DNA of 24,462 bases from DATKMG01 sp035541995 (GTDB taxonomy: Bacteria > Acidobacteriota > Terriglobia > Versatilivoradales > Versatilivoraceae): assembly GCA_035541995.1 (NCBI GenBank), contig DATKMG010000768.1:1-24462 (forward strand), given 5' to 3'. Made by a program: the position numbers and the translations under genes. Below the pieces are notes generated by a model, which was not told where the DNA came from, ran no database searches, and worked only from the letters and a program-made list of their open reading frames with translations. Positions 1-6,140 of the stretch are shown piece after piece (within the stretch, counting starts at the first letter, position 1; each line of letters starts with the position of its first letter).

Positions 1-607
1 CGCCGCGGTTCCCTTGTCCATCGGAGATCAGGATAATCACGCGACGTTTCTCAGGCCCGACCAACACGAGTTTTCGTGAAGCCAAATAGACTGAATCGTA
101 AATATTCGTGGCTCCTGAGAACTCCCAGAATGTCGATTCCAGAAGCAGCGGAAGATACCTTTGGTTTCTGGAAAATTCTTCAATGAGCAGGGGATAATTG
201 GAAAAAGCCACGACCGCAACTTCATCTTGAGAATGAAGCAGGTTGTTGATGCAGGCCGAAGCTGTCTTCATCTCGCTGAATTGAGTTTTGGTGCTGTTGC
301 TCAGATCCAGAAGAATGACGACCGATAACGGGACCGATTCGGAATCAAAATGGTCAATCGGTCTGGGAATGCCATCCTCGGAAACAAGGAAGTCCTCTTT
401 CCTCAGATTGTCGACGTAATGTCGATCCTTGTCGCGCACGCTGAAGTTCAAGGTCACAAATTCCACGTCAACCTTCAAGGGCACGTCAAGGAACATCGAT
501 TCTTTGCTGCTCTGACACTCGGCCCGGAAAGGGCAGCCTAAGAATATAGCCAGGCAAATTAGAGCAGCACTGAAAGGAAGATTCTCTTTGAATCTTGAGT
601 GCACCAT
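1..607 (-). CDS. VWFA-related secreted protein, C-terminus cut by window edge
   Basis: The first 202 codons of a gene that runs off the left edge. It opens with a signal-peptide-like stretch (hydrophobic residues about 11-24, then CPFRAECQS). A strand-rich segment around residues 45-85 (VDVEFVTLNFSVRD, then EDFLVSEDG) typically precedes the VWFA fold in the acidobacterial VWFA-related family (TIGR03436 type). The metal-ion-dependent adhesion site is visible: DLSNS (D101, S103, S105), a Thr in SGATN (T167) and ISDG (D196). Members are predicted extracytoplasmic proteins that bind a divalent ion and probably a partner protein; the ligand is unknown. ATG at 607 was chosen because it begins the signal peptide; a GAGGG lies about 14 nt upstream, so the ribosome site is not ideal. 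It is a paralogue of the two VWFA genes at 10.4-12.4 kb. A lipoprotein reading of FLGC is possible but the lipobox is poor. Confidence 0.85.
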   Translation of the reverse strand, partial: MVHSRFKENLPFSAALICLAIFLGCPFRAECQSSKESMFLDVPLKVDVEFVTLNFSVRDKDRHYVDNLRKEDFLVSEDGIPRPIDHFDSESVPLSVVILLDLSNSTKTQFSEMKTASACINNLLHSQDEVAVVAFSNYPLLIEEFSRNQRYLPLLLESTFWEFSGATNIYDSVYLASRKLVLVGPEKRRVIILISDGQGNRG

Positions 608-658
608 ACTCGATCGTATTTCCCTCGCCTGATGTCACAGAAACCAGGGAGCATTTTG

Positions 659-687
659 ATGTTAAGGGAAATCGTGGCCTAAGGCAA
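659..687 (-). promoter_or_regulatory. Candidate sigma70 promoter for the VWFA gene at 607
   Basis: Reading on the minus strand, TTGCCT (682-687) and TAACAT (659-664) are separated by 17 bp. Each matches the consensus hexamer at 4 of 6 positions. This would start transcription about 45 nt ahead of the VWFA ATG. The match is weak and found by eye only. Confidence 0.3.
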
Positions 688-882
688 GCAGCGGTAATTC
701 GCACTTGCGCGTAACCACCGGCTACATTCTTGTGTCCCTTCGAGACAACTGGGGATTGGACATTTTGACCGTCTAGTTTGAGTACGGCGCGAAATTTCCT
801 CTGACATGTGTTCCTTTGGGACCATAGAATTCGAGCCTTTTCCCCATACCCCGTCGCCCATCCCGACCATAGAGATGGCTCG

Positions 883-911
883 ATCACAATACGGGGGAAA
901 TGTGCTAAGAT
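883..911 (+). promoter_or_regulatory. Candidate extended -10 promoter for the IDH gene
   Basis: TGCTAAGAT (903-911 region) resembles an extended -10 element. ATCACA (883-888) lies 17 bp upstream of TAAGAT and matches 4 of 6 bases of the -35 consensus. It would give a short leader before GGGAG (930-934) and the ATG at 945. Confidence 0.3.
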
Positions 912-944
912 AGCCCCCCTATTCTCAGCGGGAGCCATGTCAAT

Positions 945-1949
945 ATGAAGCACAATATCACGCTGATTCCCGGAGACGGAATCGGACCAGAAGTCACTGA
1001 CGCTACAATCCAGGTGATCCAGGCGGCGGGAATTGAAGTCGAGTGGGATATCTTGCAGGCCGGTGCCGAAGCTTTCAAGAAATACGGCAGGTACCTCCCC
1101 GATGAATTGCTGGAATCGCTTCAACGGAACCGCGTAGGGCTTAAGGGTCCCATCACTACCCCCATCGGGGAGGGATTTGCGAGTGTCAATGTGACATTGC
1201 GCAAGGCTCTGAAGCTCTATGCCAATTTTCGCCCGATCAAGAATCTGCCTGGGGTGAAAACTCGTTTTGAGAATGTGGATATAATTGTGGTCCGCGAAAA
1301 CACCGAGGATCTTTACTCGGGCTTGGAGCACACGGTTGTTCCAGGGGTCGTTGAAAGCCTGAAAATCATTACTGCGGAGGCTTCAACACGGATTGCCCGT
1401 TTTGCGTTTAAGTATGCCCGCCGGAGCGGCCGGAAGAAAATATCCGCGATCCACAAAGCCAATATCATGAAGCTGAGCGACGGGCTTTTTCTCGACTGTG
1501 TCCGTGAGGTTGCCAAGCTTTATCCGGAAATTCAGTATGAGGAACTCATTGTTGATAATACTTGCATGCAGATGGTCCTGGATCCGCTGAAATTCGATGT
1601 GATGTTATTGGAGAACCTGTACGGAGATATCGTCAGCGATTTGGGAGCGGGCCTTGTGGGGGGATTAGGGTTGGTCCCGGGAGCCAATCTCGGCGACGAT
1701 TGCGCTGTTTTCGAGGCTGTCCACGGGAGTGCGCCCAGCATTGCCGGAAAAAACATTGCCAATCCGACCGCTATGCTCCTGTCCGCCGTTCTGATGTTTC
1801 AGCATTTGGGGGAAACAGAAAAAGCCAATCGGATTGTGCGGGCTATCCTGGCTGTCTATAGTGAAGGCAAAGTGCTGACTTCGGATGTGGGAGGAACTGC
1901 TACTACACTTCAATTTGCCGACGCGGTCGTCCATCACTTGGTGAATTGA
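945..1949 (+). CDS. Isocitrate/isopropylmalate dehydrogenase family protein (IDH-like)
   Basis: A 334-residue beta-decarboxylating dehydrogenase. It starts with the family N-terminus LIPGDGIGPEV. It carries the isocitrate-type substrate loop SVNVTLR (S80, N82, R86) rather than the isopropylmalate form, plus R96, R117, Y124 (ENTEDLYSG), K171 (IHKANIMK) and the metal-binding aspartates in the LYGDIVSDL segment (D228, D232). This predicts Mg-dependent oxidation of isocitrate to 2-oxoglutarate in the cytosol. The length fits the short NAD-type enzymes. The cofactor-determining pair is Ser265-Ile266 in GSAPSIAGK, where NAD enzymes usually have Asp-Ile and E. coli-type NADP enzymes Lys-Tyr, so cofactor use is open. 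The start is supported by GGGAG ending 10 nt upstream. It is the only plus-strand gene in the first 12 kb and converges on tatA. Isopropylmalate or homoisocitrate dehydrogenase activity is less likely but not excluded. Confidence 0.9.
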   Translation: MKHNITLIPGDGIGPEVTDATIQVIQAAGIEVEWDILQAGAEAFKKYGRYLPDELLESLQRNRVGLKGPITTPIGEGFASVNVTLRKALKLYANFRPIKNLPGVKTRFENVDIIVVRENTEDLYSGLEHTVVPGVVESLKIITAEASTRIARFAFKYARRSGRKKISAIHKANIMKLSDGLFLDCVREVAKLYPEIQYEELIVDNTCMQMVLDPLKFDVMLLENLYGDIVSDLGAGLVGGLGLVPGANLGDDCAVFEAVHGSAPSIAGKNIANPTAMLLSAVLMFQHLGETEKANRIVRAILAVYSEGKVLTSDVGGTATTLQFADAVVHHLVN

Positions 1950-2000
1950 GGAAGGCCGCTTGAAGATTGAACCGTGAGCTTGACGCACTCAAGACTTCCG

Positions 2001-2195
2001 TCATTTTCCCTTCGGGCTCTCACCTTTGTCTTTCTCTTCTTCCTCGTCTCCGCTTTGGCCGCTTAGTCCCTTCTTGAATGAGGTAATTCCTTCACCAAGC
2101 GACTTCCCCAACGATGGGAGCTTGCTGGGTCCGAAGATCAACAGGGCAACAACCAGAATGATAAGCAACTCAGGGACGCCAATTTGTCCAAGCAT
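2001..2195 (-). CDS. tatA: Sec-independent (Tat) protein translocase subunit TatA
   Basis: A 64-residue TatA/E-family protein. The N-terminus MLGQIGVPELLIILVVALL is the single transmembrane helix. It is followed by the hallmark FGPSKLPSLGKSLGE hinge and amphipathic helix (FGP near residue 21, then LGKSLGEGITSFKKG) and a short charged tail rich in Glu and Lys. TatA oligomers form the pore-like part of the twin-arginine export machinery in the inner membrane. The start is firm: GGAGG lies 8 nt upstream. No tatB or tatC is adjacent, which is common for TatA genes outside enterobacteria. It is convergent with the dehydrogenase gene (51 bp between stops). A perfect TATAAT upstream suggests its own promoter. 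A likely Tat substrate (the hydrolase at 8.9-9.9 kb) lies in the same window, but no direct link is implied. Confidence 0.93.
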   Translation of the reverse strand: MLGQIGVPELLIILVVALLIFGPSKLPSLGKSLGEGITSFKKGLSGQSGDEEEEKDKGESPKGK

Positions 2196-2220
2196 AAATC
2201 ATGCCTCCAATGCATCACTC

Positions 2221-2247
2221 ATTATAGACACTTGGGCGAGCTTCCAA
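2221..2247 (-). promoter_or_regulatory. Candidate promoter for tatA
   Basis: On the minus strand a perfect TATAAT (2221-2226) is preceded by TTGGAA (2242-2247, 4 of 6 matches) with a short 15-bp spacer. It lies just downstream of the terminator of the small secreted peptide gene, which is where an independent tatA promoter would be expected. Confidence 0.45.
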
Positions 2248-2302
2248 ATAGAGAAATATTCATGGGGACCGGACATCGCCATGAAGGGGCAAGTCAAGAC
2301 AC

Positions 2303-2342
2303 AAAAAAAAAGCCAGCTTCCCCCCGGGGGGGGGTAGCTGGC
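2303..2342 (-). terminator. Intrinsic terminator after the small Lys/Thr-rich gene
   Basis: Reading on the minus strand, GCCAGCT (2336-2342) pairs perfectly with AGCTGGC (2312-2318). The inner stem is extended by a C run pairing with a G run (2320-2334), and a run of nine T follows (2303-2311). This is a strong Rho-independent terminator placed 45 bp after the stop at 2387. The uninterrupted C6G9 core on the plus strand is unusual. Confidence 0.85.
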
Positions 2343-2386
2343 AAATCCTAAAATCCCAACTGCAATGCAGTACGTGAACCGCGAGG

Positions 2387-2563
2387 TTACTTCGTCTCGG
2401 CAGGCGCAGCCTTCTCTGTAGATTTCTTAGTCTTGGTCTTGTGGGTCTTCGTTGACGTTGACTTAGTCTTCTTGGTCTTCGTCGTGTCGGTCTGAGCAAA
2501 CGTGGCCATGCTCAGCGAAAGGCCAATCATCGCGGCGAACAGAATTGAAAGCAACTTCTTCAT
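2387..2563 (-). CDS. Small secreted Lys/Thr-rich peptide
   Basis: A 58-residue open frame starting MKKLLSILFAAMIGLSLSMA, a clear signal peptide with probable cleavage after TFA (residue 23). The mature part is only about 35 residues and almost wholly Lys, Thr and Ser in a KTKKTKSTSTKTHKTKTKK pattern, ending in EKAAPAETK. The gene call is supported by a strong ribosome site (GAGGAGGA ending 7 nt before ATG) and an intrinsic terminator 45 bp downstream, so it appears to be a single-gene transcript. I do not recognise a named family. The composition suggests a very basic, disordered periplasmic or secreted peptide that could bind polyanions such as LPS, nucleic acid or cell-wall polymers; that is inference. 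Small basic secreted peptides of this look are common as hypothetical proteins. Confidence 0.8.
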   Translation of the reverse strand: MKKLLSILFAAMIGLSLSMATFAQTDTTKTKKTKSTSTKTHKTKTKKSTEKAAPAETK

Positions 2564-2676
2564 TTAAAAATCCTCCTCTTTTGAGTTAGGGGTTTGGCCC
2601 AAGTTGTTAGGACGGGCAAATCCTTATTGGAAGTTGTCAAATCACACCTATATTACGAGCAGGTTATGCTCCAAAC

Positions 2677-2690
2677 GTACAAAGTTGTAC
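2677..2690. promoter_or_regulatory. Perfect inverted repeat, possible operator
   Basis: GTACAA and TTGTAC are exact reverse complements separated by two bases, the shape of a dimeric regulator site. It lies about 115 bp upstream of the small secreted peptide ATG. No cognate regulator can be named. Confidence 0.35.
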
Positions 2691-2835
2691 TCAAACCTCA
2701 TAAGTTAAGTATTTTAAATATTTTAAGCAGCAAATTAGAAAAGCCAATCCAGCTAGTTAACACCGGCCAGTTGAGACACGTTTGAAGCGGGGATCAGCTT
2801 ATTAGATTAAGCTTTTTAATATCAATCGGATGGGG

Positions 2836-2869
2836 AAGTGTGGCATTTTGTCAAGTGTGGCAGATTGTC
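2836..2869. repeat. Tandem 17-bp direct repeat
   Basis: Two adjoining copies, AAGTGTGGCATTTTGTC (2836-2852) and AAGTGTGGCAGATTGTC (2853-2869), identical at 15 of 17 positions. They end 5 bp from the stop codon of the response regulator gene. The 17-bp period is near 1.6 helical turns. The role is unknown; iterated protein sites are possible. Confidence 0.6.
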
Positions 2870-2873
2870 AGGC

Positions 2874-4232
2874 TTAATCTTCTTTCAAGGGAATCCCGTA
2901 GCGTTCTGCCATTCTGTAAAGAGTTCTCCGATTGATTCCGAGGATTTCAGAGGCTTGGGTTTTGTTGTGTTTGGTGGTTTCTAACACATGCATCAAGTAT
3001 CGCCTTCCCAGTTCATCCAAAGTTGGCATCGCTTCAAATAGCTTCTTCACCTGATACTTTTCCTTTTCTCGAATCTTCGAGGGGAGGTCTTCTAAGGTGA
3101 CGATGCCTCCACGTGAGAATTGACAGAGGCGTTCAATGGTGTGCTCCAATTCCCGGACGTTTCCAGGCCAGGAGTAGTTCATCAGTGCATCCAGTACTGC
3201 CTGTGAAATGGCCGGACGTGTCTGGTCCTCCGGGCAAAATCGTTTAAGAAAGTGCGAAATCAGAGCGGGAATATCTTCACGCCTCTCTCTCAGGGCGGGA
3301 ACATTGATTGTGATCACGCTCAGCCGGTAGAGCAAGTCCTCCCGGAACTTCCCATCCTTGACCAGGTCCTCCAGATTCCGATTGGTAGCCGCAATTAACC
3401 GGACATCGACTCGAATGTTCTTTACCCCGCCCACTCTTTTGATTTCCTGTTCTTGAAGCACTCTCAGCAACTTGACTTGCATAGCGGGAGTGGTCTCCCC
3501 GATCTCGTCTAGAAACAGACTTCCTCCGTGAGCTTCTTCAAACAGACCGATCTTATCCGTATTGGCTCCAGTAAAAGCGCCCTTTTCGTAGCCGAACAAC
3601 TCGCTTTCGAGGAGGGTTTCCGCCAACGCCCCGCAGTTCACGGCCAGAAAGGCCTTTGTTTTCCGGGGGCTGTTGAAATGAATCTGTTTGGCGACCAGTT
3701 CTTTTCCGGTCCCACTTTCACCGTAGATCAACACAGTCGACTTGGAGCTGGCTACGCTGGCTATTGACTTGTACACATCCAGCATTGTAGGGCTACTTCC
3801 CACCAAGCTCGTAGAGGGCTGAATTCCCAGCAACTGGCTTCGCAGGCGTTGGTTTTCTGAAAGCAATTGCTTCTTTTCAAGGGCCCGTTTTACCACTGCC
3901 TTTACCTGATTGATATTAAAGGGCTTGCTGATGTAATCAAAAGCCCCTTCACGGACTGCGTCAATGGCAGTTTCTAGCGTCCCGAAGCCACTGATTAAAA
4001 TGACTTCCGCCCCGGGCATCTGCTGTTTGAAATTCTTTAACACGTCGAGTCCGGTGAGCCGGTTCTGCAGATTGATGTCACTGATAACAAGATCGAAGGA
4101 TTGCTCTTTTGCCAGGTTGATGGCGCTCTGGGGATCCTGGGTGGAGCGGACGTGTACTCTGAATTCCTCCAGGATTTCAGCAATGAAATCGCAAGTTAGC
4201 TTGTCGTCGTCTACGACCAGAATATTCTGCAT
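2874..4232 (-). CDS. NtrC-family sigma54-dependent response regulator
   Basis: A 452-residue enhancer-binding protein with the full three-domain layout. The receiver domain (about 1-120) has VVDDD, phospho-acceptor D52, S81 and K103. The AAA+ sigma54 activation domain (about 142-370) has Walker A GESGTGKE (171-178), the sigma54-contacting loop GAFTGA (218-223), Walker B LFLDEIGE and the WPGNVRELEH motif (355-364). A Fis-type helix-turn-helix closes the protein (about 424-447, KTQASEILGINRRTLYRM). It should hydrolyse ATP to open sigma54 promoters once phosphorylated. The sensor kinase gene lies directly upstream with 78 bp between stop and start, so the two are almost surely cognate and co-transcribed. 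No clear Shine-Dalgarno precedes the ATG at 4232, suggesting translation is weak or coupled. I could not find a convincing sigma54 promoter in the window, so its targets are unknown. Confidence 0.95.
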   Translation of the reverse strand: MQNILVVDDDKLTCDFIAEILEEFRVHVRSTQDPQSAINLAKEQSFDLVISDINLQNRLTGLDVLKNFKQQMPGAEVILISGFGTLETAIDAVREGAFDYISKPFNINQVKAVVKRALEKKQLLSENQRLRSQLLGIQPSTSLVGSSPTMLDVYKSIASVASSKSTVLIYGESGTGKELVAKQIHFNSPRKTKAFLAVNCGALAETLLESELFGYEKGAFTGANTDKIGLFEEAHGGSLFLDEIGETTPAMQVKLLRVLQEQEIKRVGGVKNIRVDVRLIAATNRNLEDLVKDGKFREDLLYRLSVITINVPALRERREDIPALISHFLKRFCPEDQTRPAISQAVLDALMNYSWPGNVRELEHTIERLCQFSRGGIVTLEDLPSKIREKEKYQVKKLFEAMPTLDELGRRYLMHVLETTKHNKTQASEILGINRRTLYRMAERYGIPLKED

Positions 4233-4310
4233 AAAAGCAAGATTTTACAGCCGCCAGCGGCGCTTCAGGCAGGACCGATCGCAACTTGAGCCAAGGATAC
4301 AAGCAATGAG

Positions 4311-6029
4311 TCAAGACTCAGAGACCATGGCTCCTTCCAGATTTGCTGATTCACCCTCCAACAATGAGGGGGCAGACGAAAGCAGGATACGAAACGTTGT
4401 GCCCTCATTCATTGTGGTGATCACTTCAATCTCCCCCCCATGCTCCTTGACAATAGCTTTACAAATGGACAGGCCTAGTCCCGTACCCCGGCCAATATCC
4501 TTCGTAGTGAACATGGGCTGAAAGAGCTTAGTCAGGTTTTCGGTTTCAATGCCGGTTCCGTTGTCAGTCACCTGAATGATCACCCGGTCATCTCCGCCCA
4601 GCAAGGTTTCCAGAACCAGTTTTCCCCCCATGGGCATGGCATCAATACTGTTGTTGATGAGATTGAGCAAGACCTGCTCCAACTGTTTCCGATCGGCCAG
4701 AACATGAGCTATATTCCCATCCAGATGCTCAATGCACTCGATCTTGCGACTCCCCAAAGTAGGGCGGATCAATGCACTCACATCCCTGATCAATTGGTTC
4801 AGGTCGACTGGAGCAAGATCCAGCTTGGGGCGTCGTGTGGCATCCAGGAGACGGCGAACAATCTCACTGAGCCGGTTGATCTGCGATTGGATGAGAGTCA
4901 ACTTCCGGAGAAATACATCGTTGTCGCTGAACGATTCCATGAGCAGTTGGACGTGTCCGGAAATCAGGTTCAATGGGGTCCCGACTTCATGGGCGAAGGT
5001 CGCCGTTAGCTGGCCCGCCACGGCCAATCGCTCCAGATGGAACAATTCCAATTGCGTCTTAAACAGTTTTTCATTCAAATCTCTCAGTTCCCGATTGCGT
5101 TTGGTGAGCTCCGCGGTAGCTTGCTCCACTTGGGATTTGAGTTCGACGTTGAAGTTGTTGATTTTCTCAATCAACCCAATGCGTTCGGCGGTAGCTTCCC
5201 GAATTTGTTTCAACATCCGGTTGTAGCTGGCTGAGATCAGCCCCAGCTCATCCCTGGACTTCAGGCTCACTTCGGCATCGAGATCTCCGGCTTCGGCTTT
5301 CGCCATGGCAGCTTGGATGGTCTTGACAGGTTTGTGAATGGTGAAGCGGAAAAGAACATTGAGCAACAGAATCAATAGAAGCACTGAGGCGGGCGCAAAT
5401 ATCAGGACCACACTCCGGTTCTTCCGCGAGATCGTTTCTGCCTGCTTGAACGAGGTGATCAGCCGGACACAGCCCAGCAGTTTCGGGGGAGGTGCTGGAC
5501 CGATGTTGGATTTCTTGCCGTGCTGAATGACGGGAGGCAGTACAGCCGGTCGTTTCTCTTTTTCATCTGTATGCTGATAATAGAAGATGGGAGCCACGAC
5601 CGAGAATTCCTTCTGCTTTTCATCGATCTGACTTGCCAGGGTCTTCTTGGTTTTAAAGCATTGATTAACTTCGTCCGAAATCGAAACGTCATTGCAGCTG
5701 GAAGCGGTAGTTCCCACACACTCGGGCACATTCCCGGGCATACTCCCGTTGGTTTGGAAGATAGTAATCTCCGTCAGGTTTTGATTGATTTCCTTGGCTT
5801 CCAGTAGTGCTGATTCGAGTTCATTCGTCGGGGGAAGTTGTGGTTTCCCCGCCACGTCCTTGTCCTTGGCAATTTCTTCAGCGGCCTCCCAGGAGCTCTT
5901 TTTTAAATCGCTGATGATCACCTCCGCGGAGAAGGTGTTCGTCAAATAGGTCACCGCAAAGATGACCACAAAGACAACAAGTGATAGCAACACCGTCACC
6001 TTTGCTGGAAGTGAAAGGTTCCTTAGCAT
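4311..6029 (-). CDS. Membrane sensor histidine kinase (NtrB/HAMP type)
   Basis: A 572-residue two-component sensor. There is a transmembrane helix at about 10-30, a periplasmic domain at about 31-203, a second helix at about 206-226 and a HAMP linker at about 228-280. A coiled-coil stretch (about 285-332) leads to a HisKA domain with the phospho-accepting H347 in FAHEVGTPLN, and then an ATPase domain with N box NLINNSIDAM, G1 DNGTGI (D489) and G2 GRGTGLGL (513-520). It should autophosphorylate and pass phosphate to the regulator encoded next. The periplasmic domain contains four cysteines (104, 112, 124, 187) and a proline-rich tail, and matches no sensor family I recognise. The ribosome site GGAAGGG lies about 8 nt before the ATG. 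The UPF0182 gene ends 111 bp upstream on the same strand, so it may share a transcript. Confidence 0.94.
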   Translation of the reverse strand: MLRNLSLPAKVTVLLSLVVFVVIFAVTYLTNTFSAEVIISDLKKSSWEAAEEIAKDKDVAGKPQLPPTNELESALLEAKEINQNLTEITIFQTNGSMPGNVPECVGTTASSCNDVSISDEVNQCFKTKKTLASQIDEKQKEFSVVAPIFYYQHTDEKEKRPAVLPPVIQHGKKSNIGPAPPPKLLGCVRLITSFKQAETISRKNRSVVLIFAPASVLLLILLLNVLFRFTIHKPVKTIQAAMAKAEAGDLDAEVSLKSRDELGLISASYNRMLKQIREATAERIGLIEKINNFNVELKSQVEQATAELTKRNRELRDLNEKLFKTQLELFHLERLAVAGQLTATFAHEVGTPLNLISGHVQLLMESFSDNDVFLRKLTLIQSQINRLSEIVRRLLDATRRPKLDLAPVDLNQLIRDVSALIRPTLGSRKIECIEHLDGNIAHVLADRKQLEQVLLNLINNSIDAMPMGGKLVLETLLGGDDRVIIQVTDNGTGIETENLTKLFQPMFTTKDIGRGTGLGLSICKAIVKEHGGEIEVITTMNEGTTFRILLSSAPSLLEGESANLEGAMVSES

Positions 6030-6140
6030 GTTCCAACCCTTCCGGGAAAATGTCTTAACACGAGTTCGCCTGCCTGTCGCCGGCTCCTCGAGTAGAGCCG
6101 CTTAGCCTGCACGGTATGCACCGTCCCAACTCTATACATT

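Larger units (their letters stand above)
608..944. other. Divergent intergenic region between VWFA gene and IDH gene
   Basis: This 337-bp stretch contains no convincing gene. Long open frames crossing it on the minus strand are antisense to the dehydrogenase and do not look like protein. It should hold the divergent promoters for the two flanking genes; candidates on each strand are listed separately. Nothing else recognisable was seen. Confidence 0.6.
2564..2873. other. AT-rich intergenic region with several small repeats
   Basis: A 310-bp stretch with no gene, markedly richer in A/T than its surroundings (for example around 2700-2730). It holds a perfect inverted repeat GTACAA-AG-TTGTAC (2677-2690), a second inverted repeat AGCTTA-N6-TAAGCT (2796-2813) and two tandem 17-bp direct repeats (2836-2869). 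It must contain the promoter of the small peptide gene, though no clean -35/-10 pair was found. Confidence 0.6.

Noticed and set aside
486..1331. 281-codon open frame on the minus strand
   Set aside because: It is antisense to the clear dehydrogenase gene and overlaps the VWFA start in another frame. Its translation has no recognisable domain.
2796..2820. AGCTTA-N6-TAAGCT followed by TTTTT as a plus-strand terminator
   Set aside because: The stem is short and A/T-rich, and no plus-strand gene ends nearby. Kept only as an inverted repeat in the spacer description.
2836..2873. TGGCA/TTGTC pattern as a sigma54 promoter
   Set aside because: The -12 GC is missing at the right distance on both strands. 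The direct-repeat description fits better.
6030..6140. Two short hairpins between UPF0182 and the sensor kinase as a terminator
   Set aside because: Stems of 5-6 bp without a T run on the minus strand. They do not support separating the two genes into different transcripts.
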